DNA of 64,000 nt from the NCBI GenBank assembly GCA_029237695.1, contig CM055265.1, positions 73,323,912 to 73,387,911 of the forward strand. The letters run 5' to 3'. The notes below the pieces were generated by a model that was not told the DNA's origin, ran no database searches, and saw only the letters and a program-made list of their open reading frames with translations. Origin of the DNA: Conchocele bisecta. Its lineage: Eukaryota > Mollusca > Bivalvia > Lucinida > Thyasiridae. Position numbers and translations under genes: made by a program. This document shows positions 33,340 to 45,366 of the stretch, one piece after another. Numbering within the stretch: position 1 is the stretch's first letter; each line of letters begins with the position of its first letter.

Positions 33340-34349
33340 TCACAAAAATACTCTTGTTAATAGCCAATTTATTTGCCGGACATGAATCGAGCCGTAAATG
33401 CCATAATCATTAACGGACGCTTGTTTATAATAATGACAATTTGAGTGAATAACATGCGATCTTATAAACACGAACAGTTGGTATCTCAAAATCACTTCCT
33501 TAGCAATGTCCAACATGCAGTACATGGGTCCGAAGTTATACTGGAGGAACGAGTAAATTGAAAAGTCCGAATCGGTACGTGGGCGCAAACAGTGGAAAAA
33601 ATAAACCGACGTTTGAGCCTTGCCGCAACAAATCCACAAATGGATACCCCCATCCGGACAAGATAGCACTGGACACCAACGGATGCAGAAGCCATTCCGT
33701 CAGAACCGGAGATGACCGCAGAAACCATAACCACCTGTCCGTGCAGAACAGAATCCGCCGCTGTCAACCCCCGGAACACTGCCAAAAGCTAAAACATGTT
33801 GATGTGTCCTGAGTTTCCTGCACTGACCACCAACCCGAAACACACCGATGTAGGGGTCTCCAAATGAGCCCCCCAGCCTTCTCACGACGCGTCTGTGGAC
33901 AGAAAGCGAGTAGGAGGATGTAACACTATGGGAAATCCCTGTAGGAACCAGACCTCCACTGCCCACCATCTGATACAACGTAGGAAGATGGTGATCCTAG
34001 GCAGAGACCGATCCAAAGGATCGGGGTGCGGCCTCCATAGCCCTAGTAAGTAATACTGGAGGTCGCAGACATAACCTTCCCCTATTCTGCACCCCGAAAG
34101 TCCAGGAGTGCAGAAATTTCCTAGCTGACAGAGAACCTCTGACCAGTACCCGGAAACTAAATCAAGATGCCACGCACCCTGTCCAAAGGTACTATGATGA
34201 CTGATAGATCGGTCAATAAGCTCATTCCCACCTAAGAAAAATCCTGTGTGGGAACCAACTACGACTACTCTAGATAGAAAAGAACCTAGAAGAGTAACAA
34301 ACCCCATACCACCGCCAGATACCGTATCACACGGAACTAAAAGACACAA
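33340..34349 (-). pseudogene. DIRS-B RNase H remnant
   Basis: One minus-strand frame reads the connection region, then 'RFLSTDAS', a TGA stop, 'EGWGAHLETP', 'SGHINMF', a TAG stop (33789-33791) and 'LLAVFRGL'. The pattern TDAS...GWGAH...HIN-LELLAV is that of DIRS RNase H. The TAG occupies the position of the catalytic Glu. Farther on the frame shifts, and 'GPMYCMLDIAKEV' matches the stretch after RNase H ('TEWML..' in DIRS-A). The RT palm is not found upstream within the expected ~1 kb. Confidence 0.65.
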
Positions 34350-34499
34350 TACTCGGAAACAACTTAAACTTCCGAGAGCATCTGCGGAAGGGCACGTGGA
34401 AGTACGAGACCCGCAGATCTATGGAAACAACCCAGTCTACCGGGCAAATGGCGCTCCGACCACGTCCCGAACTTCCTCTATAGCACTATACTTCAAGAG

Positions 34500-35300
34500 A
34501 GAGACTCTACTTAACCCTTGAAAATACCCCCGTCAGGGGAAACGACCCCACAGGAGGTAGACAAGAAGGAGCAGCAGGAGGGACCATCGTACCGTAGCTG
34601 CCCTTTGGCCGTTCGATCGCACAATTTATCAGAGGTCAAAAGAGGCGAACGAAGCAAAACTATGGCAGGACCGTTCAAGAAAAAACGAGCCGGCTATCAC
34701 TGCGTCTACACCTGGACAAGAGCATGTCCATAGAAAACTCCAAAGACATGTTGACAAGAGGCTTAGCGGCACAAATCGCCGACTGAAGCACTGCGTCCAG
34801 AGACGATGAATCATACTGATTCAAACATAAATCGAAAGTTGGCATAGCCACAATCGACTTAACAGCCTACACCCATGCCTTCGCAAACGCGAACAGGACC
34901 AGGAGCCGAAGATATCCCAAACGCTGCGGCGTCCTTGTCCAGAAACGGAGATCTCAAAAACCATACCGCATAGAGGGGCATGTAGAACTTAGACCCCAGT
35001 GTGGCGATCAAAGTTTTGGGCACTAGGAACCCCGCAGTGGCCAAATCCTACCTAAAGCTCCCCAATGTACGTAACAAGAAGCCCTACTGTAGGAGAGAAA
35101 TGAAACCACGACAACTCGGCAACCATTCCACCACGCACCGAATCAGCCTCACAACAGCCATCCGAGGAAGTACCATATGGGAGGCTCCACTGGCCAAAAC
35201 CACCAGCTGTGAAAAGAGCCGACAAACCCACTAAGTACTAGGACTTAGACAGGAACTCCAGAATCTTAGCCAACTGAACCATCATAACTCTATCGCGTGT
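34500..35300 (-). pseudogene. Possible DIRS-B gag remnant
   Basis: Broken minus-strand frames include 'LRSPFLDKDAAAFGISSAPG' and a following Leu-rich stretch, which resemble the C-terminal half of DIRS Gag proteins. If correct, gag and RNase H are too close together and the RT core has been deleted. The evidence is by eye and weak. Confidence 0.35.
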
Positions 35301-35396
35301 CGAGTCCTGAATATAGACTGGGAATTCGAACTCATATACACTCGAATAAAGAGCAGGCCAGACAAGTACGGAGCCAAAGCCCCACGAACACCCCGG

Positions 35397-36130
35397 TCAG
35401 AAATTGTTGCTACCCCGGTGCCCGGTACCCGGTGCCTGCCCGGTGCCCGGTGCCCGTAAACAACAATACCGGCACCTCTCCTGCGAGAGTTTGGGTACGC
35501 TGTGACCGGGTGAATGTGATAAGCACCTGCCGCAGCAACCCTAGACTGGCAGTCATCTACCACATACGTGGAATCTGATTCAACAGAACTGTACTGTATC
35601 GTTACAATTAGTATATGTACTGCCGAAGCTAGTACTACATGTAGAAGCCCTATACAACCGTCTCCTACGACGAACAGGAGAACGAGATCTAGATGAAACC
35701 GGTTCCAAAACCTGAGAATGACCTCGAGGAAAAGGAAGAATAAGATCTAAACTCCGAACCCGAAATCGAAGAGCTAACCCAATCCCGACCTACGACGAGA
35801 TCGACTTACGTGAACACGTAGAACGAAGACCAACCGAAGACAAGAACGTCTTCCTACCGGAAGCAGCAGGCTGTCCAGGGAGAGTCTGGTGCCCGGTGCC
35901 CGGTGTTTGACCGGTGCCCGGTAGCTGCCCGGTGCCCGGTGGCTGCCCGGTGCCCAGTTCGGTGACCGGTGCCCGGTGCCCGGTGACATAACCGGTGCCC
36001 GGTGCCCGGTGACATAATGCCCGGTGCCCGGTGACATAACCGGTGCCCGGTGACCGGTGACCGGTGCCCGGTGACATAACCGGTGCCCGGTGCCCGGTGA
36101 CCGGTGACTGGTGACCGGTGCCCGGTACCG
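35397..36130. repeat. CCGGTGCCCGGTG minisatellite in DIRS-B
   Basis: Short runs of 'ccggtgcccggt' lie at 35412-35455, with a longer block at 35887-36128 where it alternates with 'gacataa'. It is GC-rich against an AT-rich element. Minus-strand frames through it read Gly-His-Arg-Ala-Pro repeats. Confidence 0.9.
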
Positions 36131-36944
36131 GGCGCCTCTACTGAGAGAGGCTGGGTCAGCTTCGAACTGGGTGATATAGTATCAAGAACCGGCCGAAGCA
36201 ACCCTGTGATAGGTATAGCTCTATGGGAACCGGGTGATATGTGATCAGGCACCGGACCCAGCAGCCCGGTATCCCCTGTATGGATCACCGGCCTATCACT
36301 TGAGGAAAGTTTCGAAGTCAGAGAACTGACCGAACTTCTCAACATAACCAGATCCCCCCGATGGAGGGGTCCCCTCTGACACAACCTCCGAAACCTCGGA
36401 CGGTTCCACTGCTCCCAAGAGCTGAGACGCGGACACAGACTTCTCGGACGTGAGGTATGGGACCTACGAGACCCAGCCTTTCCCCACGTCTAATCCGTCC
36501 AACGGACAGACAAATCAGATGGCCTCTCTTTGCAACACCCGCAACAGGCAAAGCACCTGTCCGTATGGGTATCCCAAAGAGAAGTCATGTGTCCACACGC
36601 AGCGCGTGATTGCGGCATGCCTAACAAGTATTGTAATAACAAAACCTGATAGAAGAAACGCAAAAAAAACGCTACAAAAAATGTGTCACGGGAGCGAATC
36701 CACTTTGGGACGAACCCGTTAGGTTACGAATCGCGTACACGCGAAAATATGTGACACAAAGTAAAAACACCGTGAAAACCCCAAAAAATGCAATGGAGAA
36801 TAATCACGTAACACACAAGAGTGATAATAATATGTATTGAACGAAATATAATGACAAATACGGCACAATACACGGCAGAAATTCAAAATAAGCACGAAAT
36901 AAAGAGAGAGACAAAATATACCTGCACTCTTGATAGCGTCCTAA
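36131..36944. other. DIRS-B 5' region
   Basis: No recognisable domain. Minus-strand frames are short. By position it should hold the gag N-terminus and leader. Confidence 0.35.
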
Positions 36945-37094
36945 AATAATAGGAGGAGTTTAAATAGCGGACTAGCCAATTGGCTGTGGGTAGAGCGGAA
37001 TGGTCTATGGTGGGTTATTTGAGTGATTAGAGTAGGCAGATTTTTATTATTAGGACGATTTCATAGCAACCTATCTGTTTGCAACCATTCAGGT
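36945..37094. repeat. DIRS-B right inverted terminal repeat
   Basis: Partner of 30433-30582. The outermost 20 bases to 37114 are unique to this end and present in the internal complementary region. Confidence 0.92.
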
Positions 37095-37114
37095 TAGTTT
37101 GAAGACATAAAAAT

Positions 37115-38354
37115 CATCACATGACTGACCTTATATGGCCATCACTACCACTCAGATTTCAATTTCAATGTGTATCTTACTTTTACAAATGTATTATTGA
37201 TTTTCTTCCTTATTAAATAATGAACAAATGATAAAACAAATTCAAACACATTTAAAAATTCACTTATTTGAAATTTACTTTGTTGCATGAGCTGCAAAAA
37301 GCAAAGTAAATTTCAACATTATTATAGTATGTTCACCACTCAATTTTAAAATCAATGCGTATTTTCACATTGGTGTGAGTATGTTGTACTCGCACTTTTG
37401 ATAATCAGTTCGTATTCTGCTAAAATAAGTGCGTACAATACACCAATACGCAGCTTATCTGGAGCTCTGACTCAGTGGATCCTTGTCATGCCAGTATGAA
37501 TAACATAGACAGAGATCCAGTTAAGGTGCGTAATTTGGAGATAAATTTCTTATTTCTCCATCAAAAATGGCAAGTTGGGAGTTCTTTAGAATCGTCTCAA
37601 TGAGATTTTTGATGAAGAAATAACAAAATTTCACCCCAAGTTGGTCAAATTCTGCTGACTGACCCTAATGGTTGAGCTGCAAAACATGTTCCTTTGCATA
37701 CAGTGACATCATCTTCCTATACAAAGGAACCATGTTCAATACTTCGATCATAAAACCAATCCCGTATTTTGGGACGAACCACAGAATTTATAGACCTGGA
37801 ATGACATACACCACAATATTGAATATTTACAAGACAAAATTCTGTGATTTGCTGTATCTGGTTGTGTACCATATTCACCTTGTATATAGGGAATACCAGG
37901 TTAGTGTCTTTTGATATCAGGCAAGGCTAGGAAATGCGTAGGAATTCTGAGGAATTCTGATATCAAAAGACAGTAGCCTGGTATTCTATTTATCTGGTAA
38001 CGTTTTATGTTCGAAAATAACAGAACGCAGAATTGTTTACTTTGCGTCATTACACTGACGTTAGTCGGTAATGTTGTGGGACGTCATCTGACCAATGGAA
38101 CGTCAGTTTTCACTTTGTTGTAACCTGGATGTTTGTATCAGGTCAATGCCTGATACAACAATATGTTATCAGTCAGTACATATTGGGTCAATACAGAGCA
38201 GGTTACCTGATGAAAATCGATCTTTGAATGGAACAATTGAATGTGCTGTCCTGTGCTAACACCTCTGCTGGCATAATTTCCCCCAAAAATGAAAATCAGT
38301 ACACTGCTCTATATATTCCAGTATTTTCACTAAATGAAATAGTGGCTTACTACT
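37115..38354. other. Low-repeat intron or intergenic DNA
   Basis: No gene is supported. 37900-38010 carries a 'gatatcaaaagacag' inverted pair with 'ctggtattctatttatctgg', shared with 9780-9835. 37270-37320 has 'aaatttactttg' inverted. Confidence 0.45.
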
Positions 38355-38575
38355 TTAACCCTTTTAGCCCTAAAGACCATAAAGCCAAAATTTGCAAACA
38401 TTGTAGATCCAGATGAGTTTGCTCGTTACGAGCCGTCTATTCTGGATCTGTAGTATTTGTCATGATAAAATGCCACACATTTTTGATTAATGGAATAGTC
38501 CAAACGTTAACATAGAGTGGTCAATTTCAGATATTAAGGCAGGGGTTGAATTTAACTTTTTAACACACTAGCATT
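38355..38575. mobile_element. TTAA family B MITE, degraded copy
   Basis: 'ttaacccttttagccctaaa' opens it and 'gatccagatgagtttgctcg' with its inverse follows. The right end is not clear. Confidence 0.5.
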
Positions 38576-40494
38576 TTTTCGCTAGTGGATTTTGTTTCTA
38601 CTGGCAAAACTGGATTTTCACTAGCAATTTCTTTGTTTAGTTGGATTATGCAATAAGCATGTACATGTATCCTAGTATATGGTTTCAGAGTACATGAAGG
38701 TTGTTGCACTCATATAGTCGATGGAAAAACGTAGCTCAAAAATCTACAGTTACCTACACAAATATTCAATATCAACTTGTTCAGTTTCTTGATGTGATTA
38801 TACTGCCAGCTTTAGTAATTTGTGAATAATTAAAATGAAACCGGAAATGTTTATTTTTGTAATAATATTAATGCGCCGTAGTATTTCAATGTGGCCTAGA
38901 GGGATGTCGCAATTGATAAATAGCCCAGGCAAAAACGTCCTCATTTACGACCTGTGACGTAGTATTTCAATGTCGCACTAGAGGGATGTCGCAATTGATA
39001 TATAGCCTGGGCAACAACGTCCTGATTTACGACCTCCAATGTTCCTATCATCGAGGCGCTTTGACGAGAGCATTTCATGATCCAGATCGCTGTTCAGAAC
39101 GGCCCGTTCAGAACAAAATAATCACGACAGAACTTTGAAGATTTGGATTTCCTTTTTGAAATTGGCACTCGCAGTTTTTTGCGAGCGGCTTTGATTTTAA
39201 CTAGCATTTTTCAGAAAGCACTCACATTTTGCGAGTATGTGAGTGCCAAATTTGAGCCCTGTAAGGGTGAAAGAGTTAATGCAATAGTAGTAGGCAGATT
39301 TTTTCACTCAAAGGGTTACATATGTTGAAACACAGTCCACTGTCATACCAGTGTCAGAATGTGAGATTAAACAACTTCAGTATTAATTATTCAGATGAAT
39401 ATTCTTCTGTGCTGGCATTTAAGGACCTGATCATCGTTTAATTAAACGATAATGGCTTCGTAAATGTGATAGAATATATTTAACATATACGTGAACACTG
39501 CCTCGTTACACATGGAGTGGCCAAGTCAACCATCTTTGTGTGTTCCAGCCGTCAGCCAGTTTCATATGTTCTGCCATTTGACAAAGAACACAAAATGTGA
39601 AGAACATATGCTATAATGTAGCTAATCACATGTAGAAAAGCCAGGACAACAGACTCCTATCAATTATATTACACCAAACTGTAAAGTATATCAGTTTTCT
39701 GGACAGGTTTGTACCTGTGTTTTTAACACCATGAATGACCATTGTAAATAGCCTCATACACAGAAAATCGCAGTGTATCACTTATGCAAGGCCAACCACA
39801 CAACACATACCATATATACCCACTACCGTACTCTGTTATTAGTTATCAAATCCAGTGACTTGTAAGCAGTTACCTGAGTGTATTGTCACTGGTGTCTACT
39901 CGTCTACTATGCAAGTAAATATAGCTTTACCTATGGGTAATGTGTACACTAACAATAGGCTGTGCATAAGATTGATCAGTTTTCCAGTTGAAATTTAGTT
40001 TGAGATTGATGGGAGAAATGCTCAGATATCTTGTTTATTGTATAGTCTGCTGGCATAATATGTATAGCTTGTTGTTGTCATATCTGTATGATGTATTGCA
40101 CCAAATTTTATTAGGTTTACTGTTCTATTATTTGCTGTATGTGTCAAACGCTCGAAGTGGTGAAACTGTATGATGGCTTGTACATACATGTACAAAGATG
40201 GCAACTCGGTGTACCATATAGTAATACAACAACAAGACAATATTCACTTATGTTATATTCATATATCACATCACCCTTATGAAGCAATTATCATTGAAGC
40301 CAAGTGTATCTTTCTATGTCCTAATTCCTTAAGTGTCCTTGACAAATATTCAAGAAGTTTCACTGCAAAAAGTTGTGTAGGCTCAAGCATGTAATAGAAT
40401 AAGTCCCTGTCTGCAGTCAGAATTTCATAGAATTATCTGCCACAGATGCACTTGTTCGTGAACATTCCGCAACTGTGAACATACAGCATCCGAC
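38576..40494. other. Low-repeat DNA, no gene seen
   Basis: A ~110-bp tandem pair ('gcactagagggatgtcgcaa', around 38880-39030) is the only clear structure. Short open frames here show no domain or splice context. Confidence 0.45.
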
Positions 40495-40720
40495 ATATGA
40501 GACACGCCATGTGATTTTGTACCTTCGGACATCTGCGTAATTTCATAATACATTTACAAATATTTTCCATAAATGGCATCAGAAGCTGACAAAACTTTCA
40601 GAGTACATGCAAAATTATTTCCGCATTTACTCTGAAAATGTTGTCAACTTTTGACTTTATTTATGAAAAATATAATAAATTTTGTAAACGTATTTAATGA
40701 AATTACGAAGATTTCCTCAT
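40495..40720. mobile_element. Palindromic MITE, GAGACACGCC family, truncated copy
   Basis: It starts 'tatgagacacgccatgtgat' and keeps the central inverted pair 'ttttcagagtacatgcaaaa'. The right arm ends early at 'aatgaaattacg'. Confidence 0.6.
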
Positions 40721-41842
40721 ATATAGCTTGTAGAAATCTACTAATTAGATTTATAAGACTGTCAATTGAGACTGTCTCAAATGATGTCTCAATTATTCAA
40801 TATGGCCCATGTTATATGCTATCCATTGATTTATCGTGATTCTGGAGGGATTTATTTCCTTCATTACGCAAACATTGTATTAGCGAGCCTACCTCACCAA
40901 AACCCCGGTTACCTATGTTAACAGGGGGTTTGATGAGGTTGCCGCGCAATAGGTAATGCGGTCAAATAGGTCACGATGCAGTGACTATTTTCAATCAATA
41001 ACTTATGTTGTAAGCGATTGTAATGTGTATTTTCAATATTTATGTTATTAAAATGTATCATATCGGTACCCCTTTAAGTAATATTTGTATATTTTAAATG
41101 TAATGATGTTGTCATGAAGCGCATGAATATAAGTATTAATTAATCCAGTTTATATTGAGGCAAATCACACAGCCTAAAAACATAGTGCTGGAGTATAAAC
41201 CATAGTATCGTATATTATTCATAAGTATTACTATATAAACATTAATTACAATATGTATGCATATTATTAAAACAGTAGATGCTACCGCTGTTTCGCTGTA
41301 TGTGTATTTATAACAAATATTTTTTTTTATTTTTTTTTTCGTCCGCGTACGGATTTCTGTCACACAAAGCGCCATTTTCAGTTTCATATTTTGACCTGTG
41401 CATATGAACCGGACTAAGTTTAAACAACGCTCGATTCCGTCCAATTCAGATTTCTCTGCAGAATGTTCAGACTAACTACATATTAAGTAATGTTGCTAAA
41501 TAAGTGTTAACGGCTGTAACATGGTTATCACTAAAAGGAAGAAACCACAGTCGTATTATTGAAAAATAAGATTTACCTGAGACCTCATGGAGGCCGCCAT
41601 TAATCCAGTGTAAACAATAACCGTGTATCCCATTTCCTGAGTAGCCCCCCGCGTTAGTGAAACGATGTGCTAATCATGATATTATGTTCCCCAATAATTG
41701 GAAACGGTTTGAATTTCTCGGTAAAAACTACGAAAGTCATGAAAAAATAACGATGTATATTTAACATTGGATACGCTTAAACGGTATTACTCTCTCATCG
41801 GATCGTCAGTTGTCGTCGATAGCGATTTAACGTACTGATCTG
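40721..41842. other. Low-repeat DNA
   Basis: 40888-40950 holds an inverted pair ('cctcaccaaaaccccggtta', 'gggggtttgatgagg'). No gene is seen. CTG at 41840-41842 flanks the next element. Confidence 0.45.
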
Positions 41843-42145
41843 TAGCCTATTTCATCAACATTGCAAAGTATACTTTAGTAGCAAAGCATACTTTGAGGGA
41901 GAAATTTTCAATTTTATGATAAATTTATTAATTTTTATTATACTGAATTTATTACATTATCACAGCCAATTTGGCTGTGATAATGTAATAAATTCAGTAT
42001 AATAATTCTGCATACTTTTAATCATGAAATATATGCATTTGTTAGTTCTATATGAAATAATGCATTTCATGAAAAATAAATGATTACTCCCTCAAAGTAT
42101 ACTTTGCTAGTAAAGTATGCTTTGCAATGTTGATGAAATAGGCTA
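41843..42145. mobile_element. 303-bp palindromic MITE, CTG family, copy C
   Basis: It has the same length and nearly the same sequence as 28758-29060. CTG precedes it (41840-41842) and follows it (42146-42148). The few differences include a mutation in both 'aaagtatacttt' motifs (to 'aaagcatacttt' type). Confidence 0.9.
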
Positions 42146-43339
42146 CTGGTCTTAATTTATTGTCAACTTTCAACGCCATTTACAGAATATATGGTTAATT
42201 TTGGAAATAAATAACGGCAAAGTTGACGATGAACGTTCTGCTCTGAAATAACTCTCCTGTCCAACATGCGGACGTAATTTAAGGAAATCGATTATATTTT
42301 AAGGCTACATCTGTGACTAATTATGAATTTATGTATGGTCTTTGGCTACACCCGACACATTACACAGATCTAGTTGTAAATAACAACGTCGCTTTGTGTG
42401 GGGAACAAATCGATAATGCGTAGTTGTGTGTGACGAGGTGTTGATCTGATGACACCACACAGCTGTGACCCTTAGGTAATGTTTTGAAATTGACGTGTCG
42501 TTTTGATGTGTGCCGCAACACCTCACTGTCGGAGACAACATGACAATTAACGATATACTCTCGATTATACACAGATCTAAAGACGCTGGTTATTAAAAAT
42601 AAAGAGGTAAGTTTTAGTACACCTTCGCCCGATATTGTTTTTAGAAAATCAGTAATATTTTCCGGAAATGGTGTTGAAAAGTTGACAAAAATTCTATCAC
42701 CGTATTTAGTTGTGCCGATATTGTTTTAAAAAATCATCAGTAATTTTTTTTCCGTAAATGGTGTTGAAAAATTGACAAAATATATAGCTGCATTTCTCCG
42801 ATATTCGTTCAGAAAATCACCAATATTTTCTGTAAATGGTGTTGACACAAAATGCCAGCGTTCACCAGCGGAATTCAAATAAAATACAAAATAATAATTT
42901 AATAGACGCCGATGGCTACTGTGTTTGCGGCCAGTGAATTCTGGTCGTGGTAGCCACAGGCGCAGTTCGAACAGTGTTGTGAGCAGATGGAGGACAATAA
43001 TTATTTCAAATTCATAAAAAATGTTTGCTGTCCGAAAATTAATTAATTGTGACAGCCAAAAAAAAAAGATTTTGGGACAGTAAAACATTATATGGTATAG
43101 ACAGTATAGACAGTACCTCAAACTTAGAAAAACAGTAACAAACTGTCTGTGTATATATTACTTAAACTTAAAACATCAGTAACAAACTGTCTGTGTATAT
43201 ATTACTTAAAGACAGACACTTTAATTGTTGGTAAGTTTCTATCAATTTATAGGTATTTTTATTAAAATCATAAAATTGTGAAAATATTAAAAAATATTAA
43301 AATCACAAAAATAATATATATGGAGAAATTTTTTTTATA
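42146..43339. other. Non-coding with diverged short repeats
   Basis: 42625-42850 has three ~90-base repeats with 'taaatggtgttgaaaa' and 'ttgacaaaa'. 43120-43210 has a ~55-base duplication ('cagtaacaaactgtctgtgt'). No gene is seen. Confidence 0.5.
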
Positions 43340-43457
43340 CCACGTCGAGGTTTGAACCCCCGACCCTTTCGGGAATGTTTGAACCCCCGACCCTTTCGGG
43401 AATCGGTAATTAAATCATTGGAGTCGGCGACCTTAACCTCACGACTGTTGCGCCATT
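43340..43457 (-). pseudogene. tRNA-like sequence 4 with an internal duplication
   Basis: The minus strand reads 'gtcgtgaggttaaggtcgcc' (A-box-like) and 'gggttcaaacctcg' (B-box-like), in a class II tRNA-like arrangement. A 30-base block ('tttgaacccccgaccctttc' on the plus strand) is present twice in tandem at the T-arm side. It is not a functional tRNA. Confidence 0.45.
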
Positions 43458-43648
43458 TATGACAATCACAGTTATACAGAAGTGCTATCAGTATTACGCC
43501 ACCATTTGAACGTAATAATTATTAAATTATTTGCAACTCCATCTACAACAATACCGTTACAGAGATACGCTATTGAAACAACATGTATTAGTACCCATAA
43601 CATAACAAAGTAATGTATCATTATATATCACAGGAGATAGCTTAAAAC

Positions 43649-43922
43649 TATATATCCTAATCATAAACAGAACAATCCGCTTGGCTCGTATGAAAATAGT
43701 TCGCGTGATATTGATTATCTCCCTTGCCGAAAGTAGTTCAGTAATTTATTAATTCCAAATAAGACGTGTTTGCGTAATGTTGAACGAAATATTTCCTCCT
43801 GGACGTTCGTCAGACGTAACTGACATCACATTTTGACATCATTTCCGGGGAAGAAACAATTCATACGCTAACGTCGTTATAAGCGGGTCTAAGAGCAAAT
43901 TTCACATTTTTCGAAGAGCATG
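43649..43922. repeat. 274-bp block identical to part of a MITE at 47663-47936
   Basis: The two blocks match base for base as far as I can read. The sister MITE at 56462-57615 lacks this block. No terminal repeats are visible here. Confidence 0.9.
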
Positions 43923-44154
43923 TAATATTCAATTTATTCCACTACCATTGTCAAATAGCGGATTTATTTTCCTTGACATTTGTAAATCCGACAAAGAAAC
44001 TCGTGCTCCGCACTTGTTTCTTTATCAAATTTCCAGATGTCTCGGGGAAATAAATCCGGTATTTCAAATGCTTATAGTTGAATAAACTCTATATATCAAT
44101 CAAACTCAATTTTATTTAATCTTATTCCGAGCAGTTTGTGTCTTATTATACATA
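43923..44154. other. Non-coding stretch
   Basis: No gene. A diverged inverted pair around 'acaaagaaactcgtgctccg' (~43955-44065) suggests a decayed hairpin element. Confidence 0.4.
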
Positions 44155-44158
44155 TTAA

Positions 44159-44429
44159 CCCTTACACCGCTATCTTTTTTATCGTCTGCTGTTTACTTTT
44201 CTTTTTTCCATTTGTATCATCAAAATCATGCCTTGACAGCACTTTAGAATAATTTACAACATGCCTTGACAGCACTTTATAATAATTTACAACATGCTTT
44301 GACAGCACTTCAAAATCATTTCCATTGGAAATAATTCTGAAGTACTGTCAAACCATGGTTTTATTGAGAAATAAGGCAAGATATAAAAGCAACAACAGAC
44401 AACAATTGTTGTGTTTAGCGGTCTAAGGG
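44159..44429. mobile_element. TTAA-flanked MITE, family A, copy 2
   Basis: TTAA lies on both sides (44155-44158, 44430-44433). Ends are CCCTTACACCGCTATC and TAGCGGTCTAAGGG. Inside, 'caacatgctttgacagcact' occurs in about three direct copies before the central hairpin, an internal expansion. Confidence 0.8.
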
Positions 44430-44605
44430 TTAAATCATAGACTGTGATAAACAGAGGTGGTAATTTGGTGATATATTTTTGATATTACTGTTCCAGAAAG
44501 CACAATTTGTGAAACATAATACCTTTAGTTGCAAAGAAAATGATTAAACTGTACCACACATAGAAATAGTCTTCCATTCTACACTAGTATAGTTGAATTA
44601 TTTAA

Positions 44606-44841
44606 CTCTTTGCGTGCTAGCGGCGAAAATATCCGCCAAACTAATTAGGAGTGTATGTTTTATTTCTGTCTGTAAATATGTCTTGAAATTTCATTAGAAT
44701 TGAGTCCTCAGGACTCAATTCTAATGAAATTCCAAGACATATTCATGATATTTACGGGGAGAAATACAAGAAAATATGATGAATTCTTGTCCGCTAGTTT
44801 TGAACTATATATAGCCCACAAGTTTCCCAGCATGCAAAGAG
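44606..44841. mobile_element. TTAA-flanked palindromic MITE, family C
   Basis: TTAA lies on both sides (44602-44605, 44842-44845). Ends are CTCTTTGCGTGCTAGC and, diverged, AGCATGCAAAGAG. The centre is the perfect palindrome 'gaattgagtcctcaggactc' onward. An open frame across the right arm is a by-product. Confidence 0.75.
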
Positions 44842-44845
44842 TTAA

Positions 44846-45293
44846 ATACAATTTTATCAGTAACCTGGATCAGTTGCATGAAAACTAAGACCCATGCAGT
44901 GCCTTGAAAGACATATCTGTTGAGTAGACTGTTTTGTTACATTGGCTGTCTTTAATATAGATCGACAGACGCCTACAGACATCAATGTCTGTATATTGCT
45001 TGCAAACCTCTTGTTGTTCTGTGAATATTCTTTGTTAGTTTCCCATTTTATGTAGAATAATTAGATTTATTTGTCTTATTGATAAATTTGTGTTTCCTAG
45101 CAACTGGTAGGTTATTGCCGTTACAGTATGATGAAATTCAAGATGACAATATTCTGTTTCATATTTGGCTTACTGGTCGCTATTTATTGACCCGTTCCAT
45201 ATGCTGAGGCTACACAATTTTTTTGCACGAAAATTTAATAATCCTTAATAATCCTTATTATTATGCACATAACTATATGTTAGGAAGTGGAAG
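44846..45293. other. Non-coding stretch
   Basis: No gene or clear repeat is recognised. Confidence 0.4.
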
Positions 45294-45366
45294 TAAATGG
45301 GTTTGACGTACTGGGATACATCCCAGCAACCAAGATGGTTGCTGGGATGTACGTCAAACCCATTTA
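45294..45366. repeat. 73-bp near-perfect hairpin
   Basis: Arms 'aaatgggtttgacgtact' and 'gtacgtcaaacccattt', with 'catcccagcaacc' and 'ggttgctgggatg' inside. The loop is about five bases. It is a possible minimal MITE. Confidence 0.85.

Larger units (their letters stand above)
30388..37114 (-). mobile_element. DIRS-B: decayed DIRS-group retrotransposon
   Basis: The ~6.7-kb element has 150-bp inverted terminal repeats (30433-30582, 36945-37094). An internal complementary region (30718-30804) reproduces the joined outer ends, which share AAAAT. Minus-strand coding remnants include an RNase H region with stops and a possible gag. I do not find the RT palm or a convincing recombinase. A one-sided pogo-like terminus and a GC-rich minisatellite lie inside. 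The terminal sequences differ from DIRS-A, so it is another family. It lies 3' of host exon B, probably in an intron. Confidence 0.85.

Noticed and set aside
35774..36384. Minus-strand Gly-His-Arg-Ala-Pro repeat protein
   Set aside because: It reads through a minisatellite in a decayed retrotransposon; alternative frames are equally open.
37495..37525. A 31-base micro-exon that would continue exon B (one base to complete the codon, then ten open codons before a GT)
   Set aside because: The acceptor lacks a pyrimidine tract, the donor 'gtgcgt' is weak and a match of this size is expected by chance in 30 kb.
42726..43121. A 131-residue minus-strand frame
   Set aside because: AT-rich, Phe/Ile/Tyr-biased, overlaps diverged 90-base repeats and has no domain or splice context.
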